This document shows positions 28,091 through 40,500 of a stretch of DNA of 64,000 nt, in pieces. The position numbers and the translations under genes were made by a program. Numbering within the stretch: position 1 is the first letter of the stretch; each line of letters starts with the position of its first letter. Below the pieces are notes generated by a model that saw nothing but the letters and a program-made list of their open reading frames with translations, was not told where the DNA came from and ran no database searches. The stretch comes from Amblyornis subalaris (Eukaryota; Chordata; Aves; Passeriformes; Ptilonorhynchidae): NCBI GenBank assembly GCA_018881555.1, contig JACAXG010000122.1:2385051-2449050 (forward strand), in the 5' to 3' direction.

Positions 28091-28705
28091 TGTGCCGGTT
28101 TGACTGTAAACCCGCAAGGGAAATTAACCCCACACAAATACCTTAAGACATTTTAGGTCAGAATTACAATTTTAATAAAAAGGTTAAAATAAATGCAGTG
28201 ATACAGAAACACTGTCTTAAACCGACAGTCACAGTACAGCCTGGCAGTGGTTGCAGTCCTGTTGAAGGTCTGGAACTGTGGGAAGTTTGCCTCCTCTGCT
28301 GGGTACCCTGTGGTTGTCTGGGTGTCCAGTGGTCTGCACGTCCAGTGGTGGTCTCTCTCAGTCCCTGAGCCTCTTTTTATGTGGTGTTTCTTAGCTGGTA
28401 CCTCCCCCAGGGGCGGGGATTTCCACAATGGAATGACATGTTTCAGACGTTCTATTCGTCAGTGCTTCTCCAGTTTGGTAATGAGCCTTTAGCAGAGATA
28501 ATCCACTCAGGATGGGTGGTGCTTGCTGCTGCTCGGTTAAGTTATCACAGTTGAGATAAGAAACACTACCCCACCTCACATGATCTGCCCCCCCTCAGCC
28601 ATAGCCTCAGGGACCAGGTGTGTAACCAGCAACTGTGAATGACCCATCTTATCAAGGAGTTACGTGGATGGTGATAGAATACATACTTCTGGTTAACCCA
28701 GGACA
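28091..28705 (-). mobile_element. Solo LTR, ERVL-like family, copy B (615 bp)
   Basis: It begins TGTGCCGGTTTGACTG and ends AACCCAGGACA. It is flanked by TTGCC (28086-28090) and CTGCC (28706-28710), a 5-base duplication with one mismatch. On the minus strand a TATA-like ACATAAAAAG (about 28375) precedes an ATTAAA-rich segment (about 28170) near the 3' end. That promoter-then-polyadenylation order supports minus orientation. It is the same family and orientation as 7738-8579. Confidence 0.8.
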
Positions 28706-29003
28706 CTGCCATCCAAATATGACAACCTTTGATAGGCTTGAACCATCAAGCAACACTTGCAAGGGATGACTTGTCTCCACTATGGCCAGTTGCCATACTA
28801 GAGCACACCACGGGACTGCTACAGTACTTAGTTCAAAGATGTAACAATGTCAGAAGTAAAGTAGAAGAAAAGTAGAAAAAAATCTGAAGTCAGTTTGATA
28901 ATGAAACAAACACAAGTTCAGTCACATTCACAAACAGTTAAATCTCTGGTGCTCGACAATGATATATCAAGGAGAGGCCAAAGACTAAACCTGTATGGAT
29001 TCA

Positions 29004-29525
29004 TTAAAAAGGGAGAAGGTTTAGAAATACTTTTCTAAACCAACTGCTAACAGCATGTCTTGGCCCACATGGAGTATTCAGTGGGAGCGGCAGTAATACT
29101 TCTCTCTCATATTTACAAGAAATTCTCTGTAACAGGAAGAGATAAAGGAAAAAATCTTTTCTGATGTTTCTTTTCTGACGTAACTTTTGCCAAGTCAAAG
29201 TCTGCCATAACAATATTTCCTGCAGTCCTGTGTTGAACAACTGGCATTCAGAGAAGATATATGTACTAATAAAATATGATTTTTTTACCATTGCTTTTGT
29301 GAGGGTACATCTTTGTTGAGTAGCTATCTGGCTGACAGTCCTGATAACTGCTGGTGCTGGAAAACACTCTCTTCCTGCCATGAGGATTGCTAGGAAACTA
29401 GCACCAACACTTTCACCTTTTTGGCTTTCCTCTCTGAATCTTAACAGCCTTAAAACCCTCAAAATTTCCCACCACCTCTCCAAGATCACAGCTTGAAAGT
29501 CGGAGGGAAAAAGGATCCACTCCAC
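29004..29525 (-). other. Unexplained 173-codon open frame
   Basis: This is the longest single open frame outside repeats, with a normal mix of residues (MEWILFPSDFQAVILERWW at the start). No domain, signal peptide or known family is recognised, and no promoter or CpG island is near. Given the number of frames in 64 kb, an ORF of this length can arise by chance. It could also be a retrocopy remnant. Confidence 0.12.
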
Positions 29526-29861
29526 TGCTAAGATTTTTGAAAATACATGCCACAGTTATGTAATTTTTAAGACTTCAACAGAACAGTTATATACAGCTGA
29601 AAATATTTCTGCCTATGCTTCTTCTTCCTAAAGTCATTCTTTACTCACAGCCTAAATGATTTTTTCCTTTTTAAGGGTTATTTCTTGCCCCGCAACAGTA
29701 CCTTTGAATATATCTGTGAACTAAAACAGAAAGGAAGAGAAATTAAGCTATATCCATAGGTGCTGTTGCTGCAGAGATGGAAATGCAAGTTTCCTAGGTC
29801 GTGCTAGACTGTGAAGGAACGTTCTTACATTCCTTCCCTAGAAATAAAGAAACGTGGTATT

Positions 29862-30612
29862 CAGAGAATCACAGACTGGTCTGGGCTGGAAGGGACCTTA
29901 CAGATGATCTAGCTCCAACTCCTCTGCCATGTGCAAGGGCATCTTTCACTACATCAGATTGCTCCAAGCCCCATCCAACCTGACCGTGAACACTTCAGGG
30001 ATGGAGCATCTATAGCTTCTCTGGGCAACCTGTTCTAGTGTGTCACCATCCTCACAGTGAAGAATTTGTTCCTTATATCTAATCTAAACCCACCCTCTTA
30101 CAGTTTGAAGCCATTCCTCTTGTCCTATCACTGCATGCCTTGATAAAAACTCCATCCCCAGCCCTCTTCCCCTTTTAGGTACTGGAAGATGCTATAAAGT
30201 CTCCCTGGAGCCTTCTCTTCTCCAGGCTGAATGCCCCCAGTTCTCTCAGCCTATCTTCATGGGAGAGGTGCTTCAGTCTCCTGATCTTCTTCATGGCTTC
30301 CCCTGGACTTTATCCAACAGTTTCAAGTTTTTCTTATGTTGGGGGTCCCAGGGCTGGGCACAGCACTCCAGATGGGTCTCACCAGAGCGGACCGGAGGGA
30401 CAGAATCGCCTCCCTCACCCTGCTGGCCACTCTGCTTTGGATGCAGCCCAGGACATGACTGGCTTTCTGGGCTGTGAGTTTGCATTGACAGATCATGTAC
30501 AGCTTCTGATCCACCAGAAGTCCTTCTCCCAGAGGCTGCTCTCAATCCGTCCTCTGCCCAGCCTGTACCTGTGCTTGGGACTTCCCCAAGACATGTGCAG
30601 GTCACGGTCAAT
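29862..30612 (-). mobile_element. CR1 LINE, antisense to the window
   Basis: In plus-strand view it starts with AGAATCACAGACTGGTCTGG and GCTGGAAGGGACC, the reverse complement of the CR1 3' end. It runs through CTTCTCTTCCAGGCTG-type blocks to CTGGCCACTCTGCTTTGG and GCCCAGGACATGACTGGC. Reverse-strand ORF pieces are fragments of ORF2. The right (5') end is approximate. Confidence 0.9.
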
Positions 30613-33600
30613 GCTGTAATACATATTCTATGTGAGGACTTACCAGCTTCTTAACTCTATCTCTTATTGCAAAGATACTAACAAAATCTGCTCCTATACC
30701 CACCAAATTACCCACCAAACAATAACAGTGATCATGAACATGAGTAAGAGGGAAAACAGCGACATCAGCAGGGCTGGATCTAGGTTTCTTCCTGGTGTCA
30801 GATGTCTCTGTACTGGAGTCAGCAGGCAGACACTCCATGCAAATTCTTGTCCACAGACACTTCTGATGGATCTCTGAAAGTGTGTTATTGCTACAGCTGC
30901 TTGTATGCATGATGGCAGTAAGGAAGAAAATCGATGGGTTAATTGATTACACACACTGTAGTCACAGAATATACACAACACAGCTGAGGAGCAGCACTGC
31001 AGCACATGTAGGAAGATTCAGTCTGTTGATGCCAGCTAACCAAAATTCATGAAAGCTCTACAGAAGATGCTCTGCTGAAGGCCTTGCTGGCATGGCCTAT
31101 GGAGGTGGTGGTCATCTTGGGCAACTTAAGGATCAGAGCATCTTGCAGAGAAGACAGGTAGGACAAGACCCCTGTGCTCACATAGGATCTTTCGGCACCC
31201 GTAACAGAGGCAGACCAGTGCACAGCGCATTTCAGCGCACGGTGGGAACCTCTGACCACAGCAGTTAACGTGGACATGGGCAGTGAGGTTCAGTGTGGAC
31301 CCTGCCACTGAATGAGTGGAAAGAGGTATCTACAAGGTTCAGCTTCCTGAATGTCCTCAGGTAAATGATTTCACCTTTTTGTGCTCATTTCTCATCTGCC
31401 CTGCTTGTGCTCTGTTGGAGGCTGACACTGGACACACGCTCGCTGTTTTTGCTAGCACAACAGGATGTAGACCTCAGCTGGCACTGCTCCAATGCCAGTT
31501 ATGAACAATAGAGATTTATCTTCTTCACTGCCAAAAGAGAAAGAAAACTACTCTGAAGCTATTCGGGAGGTGTGTAATGAGGTTTTCTTTGCCTCTTGTA
31601 GCATCAAGTTTCATCAGCTGCTGGAGACAGAATAATAAAGCACTTGTGCCTGAAGTTCCACCTTCAAAGCACCATTTAGACGCGATGTAAATGGTTTTCA
31701 CATTGCTTCTGTGCAACGGTAAGTTTCACAATCCACATTTTGTAAGGAAGGATGGGGACACAAGTTCAGGTGGCATGAAAAAACGTGTAAGTAAGTCAGT
31801 GACAAACCATCAGTGGAGGAGTTTTGACAGGGGTTTTTTTGCACGACCAGTGCTGTTGCCTCCAATGGCACGCTTTGTATTCCTTACTACTGAGTAGACT
31901 TAATTTCTCTCCTTCCTTTATCTGTGTTTTAAATGAGGAACTGAAACAAATAAATACTGATTTAAAAGTATGAAGACCAATGACACAATCACTGTTAAAA
32001 GTGTAATAGGTGCAATTTTTCCCTATCACAAACTGTGTGCTGTTATTCAATTTGCCACTTGTGAAACTATCACAATGCAGATTTGCTTTGGATTTCTAGC
32101 AGATGCAAAAGCCATATGCACTGAAGTTTCACAATGTCTTTGAGATCAATACAAAAGGTATTCTGGATATATGAAGCATTACACAACAACCCATCTTCTG
32201 GAAAATGCAGGCTTTGAAAAAGTCTCATGTTGAGTGTTAAGAGTTTTTGGATACTTTTGACAATTTTGCTCTTACTCATATGTTGGAAAAAGTGGGTAAA
32301 TAGCTAGTCCTCATCGTAACAACAGAAAATTAAAAAAAAATAAAGTAACAACTCAAGTTTTTGATGGTGGTTGGTTGGAAAAAGATGTCTGAATAAGGAC
32401 ACTAAGGAGAATAATAAACGACTGTATTGCCTCTTTTCTGAAACAAAAGTTTAGACTTCATGCTGAGTTTACTGAGTAGGGCTCTTTGGCATGTATTTTT
32501 CAGTCAGATGGGGAGCTAATGGATGCCATACAGCACAGTACAGTCCAGAGGCAGCTGTGCTCATCCTAACTGCTCTCTGCTTCCCTTAATTGCTGATCTT
32601 GGAGCAAGTTACCAGCTTGTTTCCATCACCTTTGATATCTGTTGTACATCCATTCCAATAGTGTGATTTGTTACAATGAAGACATGTTTTGGATACCTAG
32701 CAGACCCAAAAGCCAGATGTGCATCTTTGTACAGATATAGGTTCTTCAGCAGACGTGTTCTAAATGATTGTAACTATTCTTTTAATGTCTTTTAGTCAAG
32801 GAAAATATTTCCAACATTTTGTGGATGGAATACTCCACAGTAACTTTTGAAAGACAACACAATTTGAAAGATGAATGCCATTTACACAGCGACTTTTTGG
32901 AAAATAATGCTCCTCACAGTAAAAAAACCTTCAACTCTTAGACCAGCCAAACCACTGTTAATATTTCTCAGATAGCCAAAGAATCTTTTGCTTTGTTTGT
33001 TTGTCAAAGGAAGAACTAGTCTGAAAAGAAGTTTTTAAGTTACACGCCAATGGGACAGTTTTAACACTGTAAAATTCAGGAGGTAATTTCTATTACAACA
33101 CAGGAAGAGCCTGTCACCAGCTTTGCCATCTTTGCACTCTACTACGTACCCAATATCTGCAATTCTGGGTTGCACCTGAACCATGTAATGCTTCAGCAAT
33201 ATATCCACAAGCAAACCGACTGCTTATTGCTCATGGTTTAAGTGGGGCTTTATTAAGATAAAAAATTATGCTAAAAAAGGAGAAACAGCTTGAAATGTGG
33301 TGCAGTATTAACAGCACATCGGCAGTGAAGGCTCTCTCTGATCAGTTTCTTAAATATAAGGTGAGATGTCTTAAAAAATCGGAATAGAAAAAGATAAATC
33401 TGTAAGGCTGAGTTATAATCTGAGAACCTGTTCCTTTACCTTAATGCTGAAAGGCTTTCTGCACATACAGGTCAAGATGCAGCCACAAAGAAACCTCCTG
33501 CCTGAAGTTGAGCTTTCTAGAGGCCTCTGACAATTCATTTGCCCTGCAGATAATGCTCAATTCGTTTTCCAGCCCCCAATAGGTCCTAAGGACCTGCTCC

Positions 33601-35112
33601 AGAGTTTCAGTGCAAACTTTGCATTGTTTTGCAAAGTCAGCTCAAAGCCAATTTGGGTTGGACAAAACCAATGAAATTCAGTCAGTATTGATGCTTTACT
33701 TCTGCTTGCATTACTTTACACTAACTGAAGGGCAGGGCTCTCATCCCCTTTGATTTTAGGCTAGAGCCTTAGGTAAATCTCAGCTTGCTAAGGTTTCACA
33801 GTTTCACACATTCCACGATCAACAAAGAAACCGCAAACATGGTTTCACTGAAACTGAAAGTATCTCCTCTTTTTAAATTTTTTCTCTCCCCACTGCCTGA
33901 ACAGAGGAAATAGATGGTACTATCTTTCTTTTCTTTCTTTCACCATCCCCACTGCCGTTTCTAACATTTATATCAAGAGAAAAAACTTCTGTTGAAAAAG
34001 ATTATACTGAAAAAGCAGTTCTGAGCAAAGTGCAGCTAAAGCATGGTAAGCTTATTCCAGCAAAGGTATACCTGCAGTCTTGGTAACACAAAAGGGAAGA
34101 AGTCAAGAGCAGTGGGGGTTATGAGAATCAAGCTGTCAAAACAGGCTTTGTCCTGTGGGTGAACAAGAACACACGGAGTTTAAAATCCAGCAATTTCTTT
34201 TTACAGAAAAACCACAACTTTCAATAGGTGAGGTTAGCCACTTTCTAACTGTGCCTCTGTACTGCTGATATGACCATGTGATGAAAGGCAAAGCATGCAA
34301 CTCTCCAGTTTAGACAAATCGTGAATCCCACTTTCTGTATTCATCCTCAGTCTTGATTTACATGTCTGATCTGGCACAGATCTGGCATTTTTTGTGATGA
34401 TAGAGTCAGAAATGATGTGAATACTTATGGGGATACTATGGCTCTGTTCCTGCTCACCACTGAAACTAGAAGCAAAATTCCTATACACTTGACTGAAAGC
34501 AGAATAGCGTCCTGATGCAGAAGAGAATTTATACTGGTGGTATAAATCCAGGAAGAAAGGTAGTTTTATGTTGTCAAACATGATCAGGTTACCCAACACA
34601 TCTGAACTCCAGCGCCTGACTACTCACACACTTAGTCTATTCAAAATGCAAAGTAAACCAACACAGCTTCAGATTTCTGCTACTGCAGTTGGGTTAAATT
34701 GCTGTTCCAGGTCTGCATCAGCTGCCAAATCTCAGGGAAGCACTGTGCTTGGCATTACAAGAAAAGTGGCTGCAGAAGAACCCTTTATATGCAGGCTAGT
34801 TATCACTGGGTGACTGAGAAACATTTGAGAGCAAGCAAAAATACTGGTGATCCACCCTGGAAGAAATACAAAAAGTTTTTCTACCCTTAAACAAGATCAG
34901 CTAAACCTTGGTGTTTTCTTCACCACACCAGACAATTCTGTCTTGCCTCAACAGTCATTTTCTTCCATTTGTGATCATTCCTGACTCTCTTGAACTCCTC
35001 TCCATTCTGCCCATGGATTTCTTGGAGACTAACATCAGCATAGGTCTGACTGAAACACCATTCTATCTGCCTAACAAACAACATTGCTGAATATATATGT
35101 ACACCAACCTTT
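30613..35112. other. Intronic DNA, no gene seen
   Basis: Unique sequence apart from the diverged repeat pair at 32.07/32.67 kb. The region 33590-33730 is CpG-free and AT-rich in the manner of a conserved element, but nothing specific supports that. Confidence 0.5.
32072..32721. repeat. Diverged 48-base direct repeat pair
   Basis: The block from 32073 and the block from 32673 agree at about 38 of 48 positions without gaps, including TTTGGAT, CTAGCAGA and CAAAAGCCA. They are 600 bases apart in the same orientation. They may be two fragments of an old interspersed element or an old local duplication. Coordinates span both copies. Confidence 0.55.
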
Positions 35113-35320
35113 TATGTGTGTGTGTATACATAAATATATACACCATACCTATACATGTATGTATGTATGTGTGTATGTGTACGTACACACACACACATTT
35201 ATTTATTTATATGTGTATATATATACATTACCACATACATACACACACACATACACACACACACACACATATATACATACATATACATACACATATATAT
35301 ACACACATACATACACACAG
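35113..35320. repeat. Compound TG/CA-TA-ATAC microsatellite
   Basis: About 208 bases of alternating purine-pyrimidine dinucleotides: TG runs, TATA runs, ATGT tetranucleotides, TTTA repeats and a long CA/ATAC block. The apparent ORFs across it are artefacts of the repeat. Confidence 0.97.
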
Positions 35321-37079
35321 TGTCTTTTCCATGGTGGATGAGACTGCTGAGTAATGTTCACAGCATTATCCACTATCACTTTTTCTTCAGAACTGCTATC
35401 CAGCAGGTGGTAAGTATTACATGCTAAGAATCCTTGTTTTAAAGACACCAAGTGAAAAAGGCTAGTAATATGCCAGTATCATTTTAAACTCTCTTTTTCA
35501 GTTCTGCCTTCAGTAGGACATGGATGAGCTTAGTCAAACTACTCTCCAATCCACACAGATAGTGACAGTATATAACCACCTTACCACCAGTCACCTACGA
35601 CTTGCCCACAGTCAACGTGGATAATATTATCCACTTCAATGTAAATTGGATTTATTTTACCAACGACCATGTGTTTTCAAACTAACAGAGACCAAAGACC
35701 ATTTTTGTTTTCTTACATGTTTAAGCCAGGATGGTGGCTTGCCCTAAAATGCCACAGACCAAAACGCAGCAAAAACTGTAGCTGTATGTACTCGGACCAG
35801 CAAAATACCACTGTATCTTCCTAAACCTGCCTTTCAGGACTGCTTTCATGGGCTCTGAGTTTGCAGGCAAGGAAGGATGGTACAGTGTAGTGCTGAAAGA
35901 CGTGAGCCAAATGCAGAGGTGAATTCACCCCTGCAGTGCTCTGAGATTTGTGGCAGAGTTGTAAAAATAAACTCCTACCAACTTTCTCCATTTCAGCAGG
36001 GTTTTCCATCTGCTCCTTCTCAGAAGTGGAATAACCTTTAGAACACCTCTTGTCTTTAGAATTATTAATTATTACATTATTTTAAAAGCCCAGAAAAAAA
36101 TAAATATAAAGAGTTGCCTATATTGCCAACTTTATTGATTCTGGAACAACTCCTCTGGAACATTCAGTCTTACTGACTTCTCAGAGGAAGACGTCTGTGA
36201 CACATCAATCTCACCAAAATCTTGGATCAGCATCATAACCAATGTCACACATGATAAGGAAAAAACTCATAAACCATTTCAATTCCATTATTTTTCCTCA
36301 GGAAATCAGGAAGTTGGCAATCTGATAATCTAAAGATAGAGCATCAAAAGTGTGAACAGGTCTCTATTTCACAGATGAATTTCAGATATCATATACAGAT
36401 TTTGTCTAAATCTTGTACTTTTTGAAACTTCAGCAATAACAACCGTAAATTTAGCACAAGGAACTGGTACTTCTCAGTGCTTTACTGATTCAGGGACATT
36501 GTTCTTACAAGTGTTACATTTATGCTGTTCCTTGTTCTATTTTTTAAAAAACTAGTGATTTTTTTCCCCCCTGGCTGGTTAGAAGTTACTTTTGGAACCA
36601 GAACAATTTACTAAAATCTCCGTGATGCTGGGATGTTTATGTACATTCCTAATAGAGCAGTTATCCCTACCACAAGGAGCAGTCTTAGAGATGCAGCTTT
36701 AAATGCTGAATCAGACTTCTGCTGGAGCCTGTTTCTCTAACATGCAGCAAGTACTTGCAAATGTTTATATTTATTAAGCAAATATACGACTAACAACTGA
36801 GCCTTACTTTCTCTGCCAATGTAGTTCAGGATTCAGAAGAGATAAGGCATTAACTCAAATACTGTCTGCACAGAGCTGCCAGAACTAGCCAACACATTCA
36901 AGATAGCAATTTTGTACCAAAGCCAGTGTATGAGACAATCCAGTCCCCTGTGCTGCAGTTATCGTAAATTTAGTGACACCTTGGATGCCAAACGCTTGCT
37001 TCATGCTCCACACAGGAAGCAGTTGGATGACTAGGGGTCCTTAAAAAACCCACGGTTATCAGCGGGAGCTTTTCAAAGG
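35321..37079. other. Intronic DNA left of the CpG island, no gene seen
   Basis: AT-rich and CpG-poor up to about 37.05 kb, where CpG density rises abruptly. No exon was recognised. Confidence 0.5.
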
Positions 37080-37350
37080 ACGTGACACGTGGTGAAGAGC
37101 AGAGCTGCTCCACGAGAGGTTAACAAGGAGGGGGTGCGTACGTGCTCGTGTGCCCTTTCCCTCTGGGAAGGCCGCTGGGAAGGCCCAGGCAGTGCGCTGT
37201 GGCGCGGCGCTGGTCCGTGGCCGGGCGCCCGCACCGTCCCCCGCCGCCCGCTCCGAGCCGCTGCTGCTGCGCCCTGCCGAGACTGCGGCGCTGCGACTGC
37301 GGCCGGCGCCACCGGCGGCTCAGCGCCCCCTCCTCCTGCCATAAATTACA
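37080..37350. promoter_or_regulatory. CpG island inside PALM2 intron 1
   Basis: The stretch from about 37136 to 37330 is strongly GC-rich with dozens of CpGs (GGCGCGGCGC, CCCGCCGCCCGC, GGCCGGCGCC), in sharp contrast to flanks that almost lack CpG. E-box-like CACGTG occurs at the left edge and a CATAAATTA motif at the right edge (about 37339). Such islands mark promoters in birds. It lies 8 kb downstream of the PALM2 start exon, so it may drive an alternative PALM2 transcript (minus) or an antisense or independent transcript (plus). Confidence 0.6.
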
Positions 37351-37575
37351 CGGCAACCCGGCTCCTAACTTCTGTCTGCAATATGCAAGCTCTTAATAGG
37401 GCCTCCTCAGCCATTACTTGCCCAGGTTCCTTCCCTCTACTGCAGTGCTGCTTGCAACTCTGCATGGCAAAGGAACATGGCCGAAGCAGAGGAGCTAACA
37501 ATCACATACCCCCAAAAAGCTGGAAAGCACCTTTTATTTAGTCATCTGCTGGTTAGATGAGGGCTTTTTTTCAAG
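37351..37575 (+). other. Candidate first exon leaving the intronic CpG island
   Basis: Downstream of the island the plus strand ends in TTTCAAG|GTAAGTAAT, a consensus 5' splice site at 37575/37576. Within it an ATG at 37477 in a strong context (A at -3, G at +4) opens a 27-codon ORF beginning MAEAEELTITYPQKAGKH and stopping at 37558-37560, before the donor. No homologue is recognised, so the ORF may be an upstream ORF of a 5' UTR. The start of the exon is a guess from the island edge; only the donor is precise. Confidence 0.35.
37477..37560 (+). CDS. Short ORF (27 codons) in the candidate CpG-island exon, unknown
   Basis: The ORF is complete, from ATG to TGA, in a strong initiation context and ends 15 bases before the GTAAGT donor. 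It has an acidic start (MAEAEE) followed by a mixed segment and no recognisable motif. Coincidence is quite possible at this length. If translated it would most likely act as an upstream ORF. Confidence 0.15.
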   Translation: MAEAEELTITYPQKAGKHLLFSHLLVR

Positions 37576-40500
37576 GTAAGTAATTTTTTAAAAAATCTCA
37601 ACACACCTCTGCTGTCCCAAATCTCCAGCTGATTGCCGGTGACTGCTATTATTAGAAAGTGCAGAGGGGCTGAGCCCCACCCTGCTGGCTGTTGTCTGTG
37701 GATCCTGACAAATTATCCTGGCCGCTCAAATTAAAACAGTCCAAGCACTGCCTAAATCAACAACCTGAGTTCTGTGCTGTCTGGAAAAGACAGCAGCTCA
37801 TAGACGAGGGCAGGTCTGTCTCCTTCCAAAAAGAGCTCTCCAAACTGCATTGGTTGCTGGCCTTTTTTTGTTCACAGAGAGCACAAAAATTTGTTTTTAC
37901 TGGCAAAGACGAAGAAAGCTTTACACGCTTCCAGCATCTAACCTCACTGGAAGTCAGCTAAGTAACAAAAAGCATCTGTGTGTCAAGAACTACACAGGTC
38001 TGGTGTGCGATTGCCGAAAGGCCATACCCATTTCATTGCCACCAGACTTGTTGGGTGACGTTAACCCTTGCAACTATGTGGCTTTCCCTGATCAGAATTT
38101 GAAACAGAAAATGCTTTTCTACCCTAGGGAAATTAGGGCCAGAGGCAGATGTAGCATCCTTTTGATTCCAAGTCCTGCTCCTGAAAGGCATCCTCAGTCC
38201 AACCAGTGCCTCAGCACACACAGGCTCAGCACATGCTTGTGTGCCATTTGAGAGAGGGCAAGGTAATAATTAATACTTCACTACACGTGCATAGTCGAAT
38301 GCTTTCCCAAATACACTCTGCAGATGAACCATCTTGTTGGTGACTGTACTTTGCAAGAAGGATCCGCTTCATTCTGTGCAAGAATAAAACAGTATTTGTA
38401 AAGTGGGTAAGGAGTTAGATACAAGATTTCTGAAAGACCAGGAGTGCTGAAGGAGAGACTGAGTATCACTGTGCAACCTCTTTTCAGGCCTGTCCCACCT
38501 TCAACCTAGCTACCCAGCTATCCGTTACTTTAAGCATGGCATGTAAATCCCAAAGTCTAACCTCTAACTTGAGACGAACATCTACCCCACTAATATCACA
38601 GTAGGGGAACTCTGTCTTTAAAGTACACTCCAGACTAGAGCTGTTCAATAGTTTCCAAAAATGTAACTCTTTCATGACTCTTTTATTTTACCAGAGACTT
38701 AACAACAATAACAAAAAATCACAAAACCTTTTCACCCATTTTCAACATCTTTTTCAAAATATAATTTGAAAGGCACAAAACAAAATCCAAGTGTCTCAAC
38801 TTCTTGTCTGTGCTCAAGAGATGTTGGTGATGTGTTAAGGGTTAGGAATGTGCTGTGGAAACAATTCTAAATTTAAACAGTTGAGTTTGGGTAAGCCTGG
38901 AAATTGTCTAGAAATTTCTCAAGAGCAAGTTGGTTTCTGGTTTCTCTAGTTTTTTATCGAGTTTTCACTGATACTTTGACCGAAATTTTTCTTCATATTT
39001 CTGCTTCTCTTGCTGTAATGTAAACATTCCTAAGGCAAAAATAAAGATAAAACTTGAGAGGGTAATTTTAGTTTTCAGATATTATTGACATTTTTGTTTG
39101 ACTTTTGGTTTAGAATGGGCAAAGGCCATAACATTTCTTACACTGTGCATGAACTCCCAGTGTTTTATATGCTCCAGAAATAAAGGAAAGATACAACTGT
39201 GCTTATCTGTGTTTCTCTATGTAAGGTCTGCCATGAAGCTGACTCATGGTATTGCTGCAGTCCAGGGTAGGGCTGCGGATCTGTGTGCAGGGAAACCTCT
39301 CTTCATCCTTTACAGCAATGCAAACGTAACAATTCCTCTCCCGTGGCTGATTTGCACTGAGGTTCACAGTAATCTCACAGGTTCGTGTCATGCTCACAAT
39401 ATAGAACTCATTTAGATTAGCAGTTTGTGTTAATCCCTAGTTCACACCTGCTGAACCCATCCCTGGAAATATCTGCAGGACAATGGAGATAACTTTGCAT
39501 GTTTAACTCTTCTAACTCTGCCAGGTCTTCCTCACCCGAGTACAATGGAATTATGTTAAGGTCTCACTAGCCCTAGTCTTTTAGCTCAGAATGTAAAAGG
39601 AGGACAGCTACAGCTACAGGATGATTTTTTCTGTTTCAGGTAGTTGGATGTTGGGACCAGTTAGGAATGAGATAGCAGACGAATGGTTTTGATTTATCAG
39701 AGCCATAAGTATTGCAAATAAGATAACAAGGGAAAAATGGGAATGGAAAAATTGGATTAAACTATGTAGTAGCGATATTCACATGAGCTTCATTGATGTA
39801 TTGCAACCAGGGCTTGCTTTATTGTCAAAACTGCCAGACTTGGTTACTCAGGGAATGTGTTTGAGTACACAGGATGGCTGTGCTTCATCAGGACATCTAG
39901 CCCATGCTCCACATTGCCTAAAGCAGAACCAGGAGCATGGCAAACAAATATAAAACTTCTCTGCTGGCCTCTAGTAATTTGCAACTCAAAAAATGCTTTT
40001 AATGAGAAAGTCCTTTATGGATTCCACTTCCATGAGCCTGCCTGGTTTGTCTGCAAGCCCAAGTGAACTCTTCAGCATCTACCATGTCCCTGGAGAACAG
40101 GGCTCTACAGCCTAACAGCCCATTATAGGGAGAACATTCTTTGGGTTTGTTTTGTCCACAACTGTTACCTTCCTTAGATACCTACTAATCCTTGTGCCAA
40201 AACATGTGAGTAGTATTTACTTATCCTCTCTCTCCACAACACTCATGCCTTCTGCAGATTCTTCTAACTCACTTATTTTCCAAGGAGAAAAGTCACAGTT
40301 GGCTTTCTTTTTCCATATCTTGCTCTATTTTTGCCTGCAGGCTTTAGGTCTAAAGACAACTGAATTCAGACAGACTTGATCCCATGCTTAACTTCAAGGA
40401 CAAAAGCAGTACTTTCTAGATGCAGGCATAATAAACTGGAGATTAAATGAATTTGCCACATATTTCTACGTGATTCTAAACACCAGAGTTTCAAATTTTC

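Noticed and set aside
35084..35427. Three overlapping ORFs rich in His, Thr, Tyr and Ile
   Set aside because: They are readings of the microsatellite in different frames.
37073..37342. Minus ORF in the CpG island starting ATGGCAGGAGGAGG
   Set aside because: Ala/Pro/Arg-rich reading typical of any CpG island; weak start context (T at -3) and no nearby in-frame donor.
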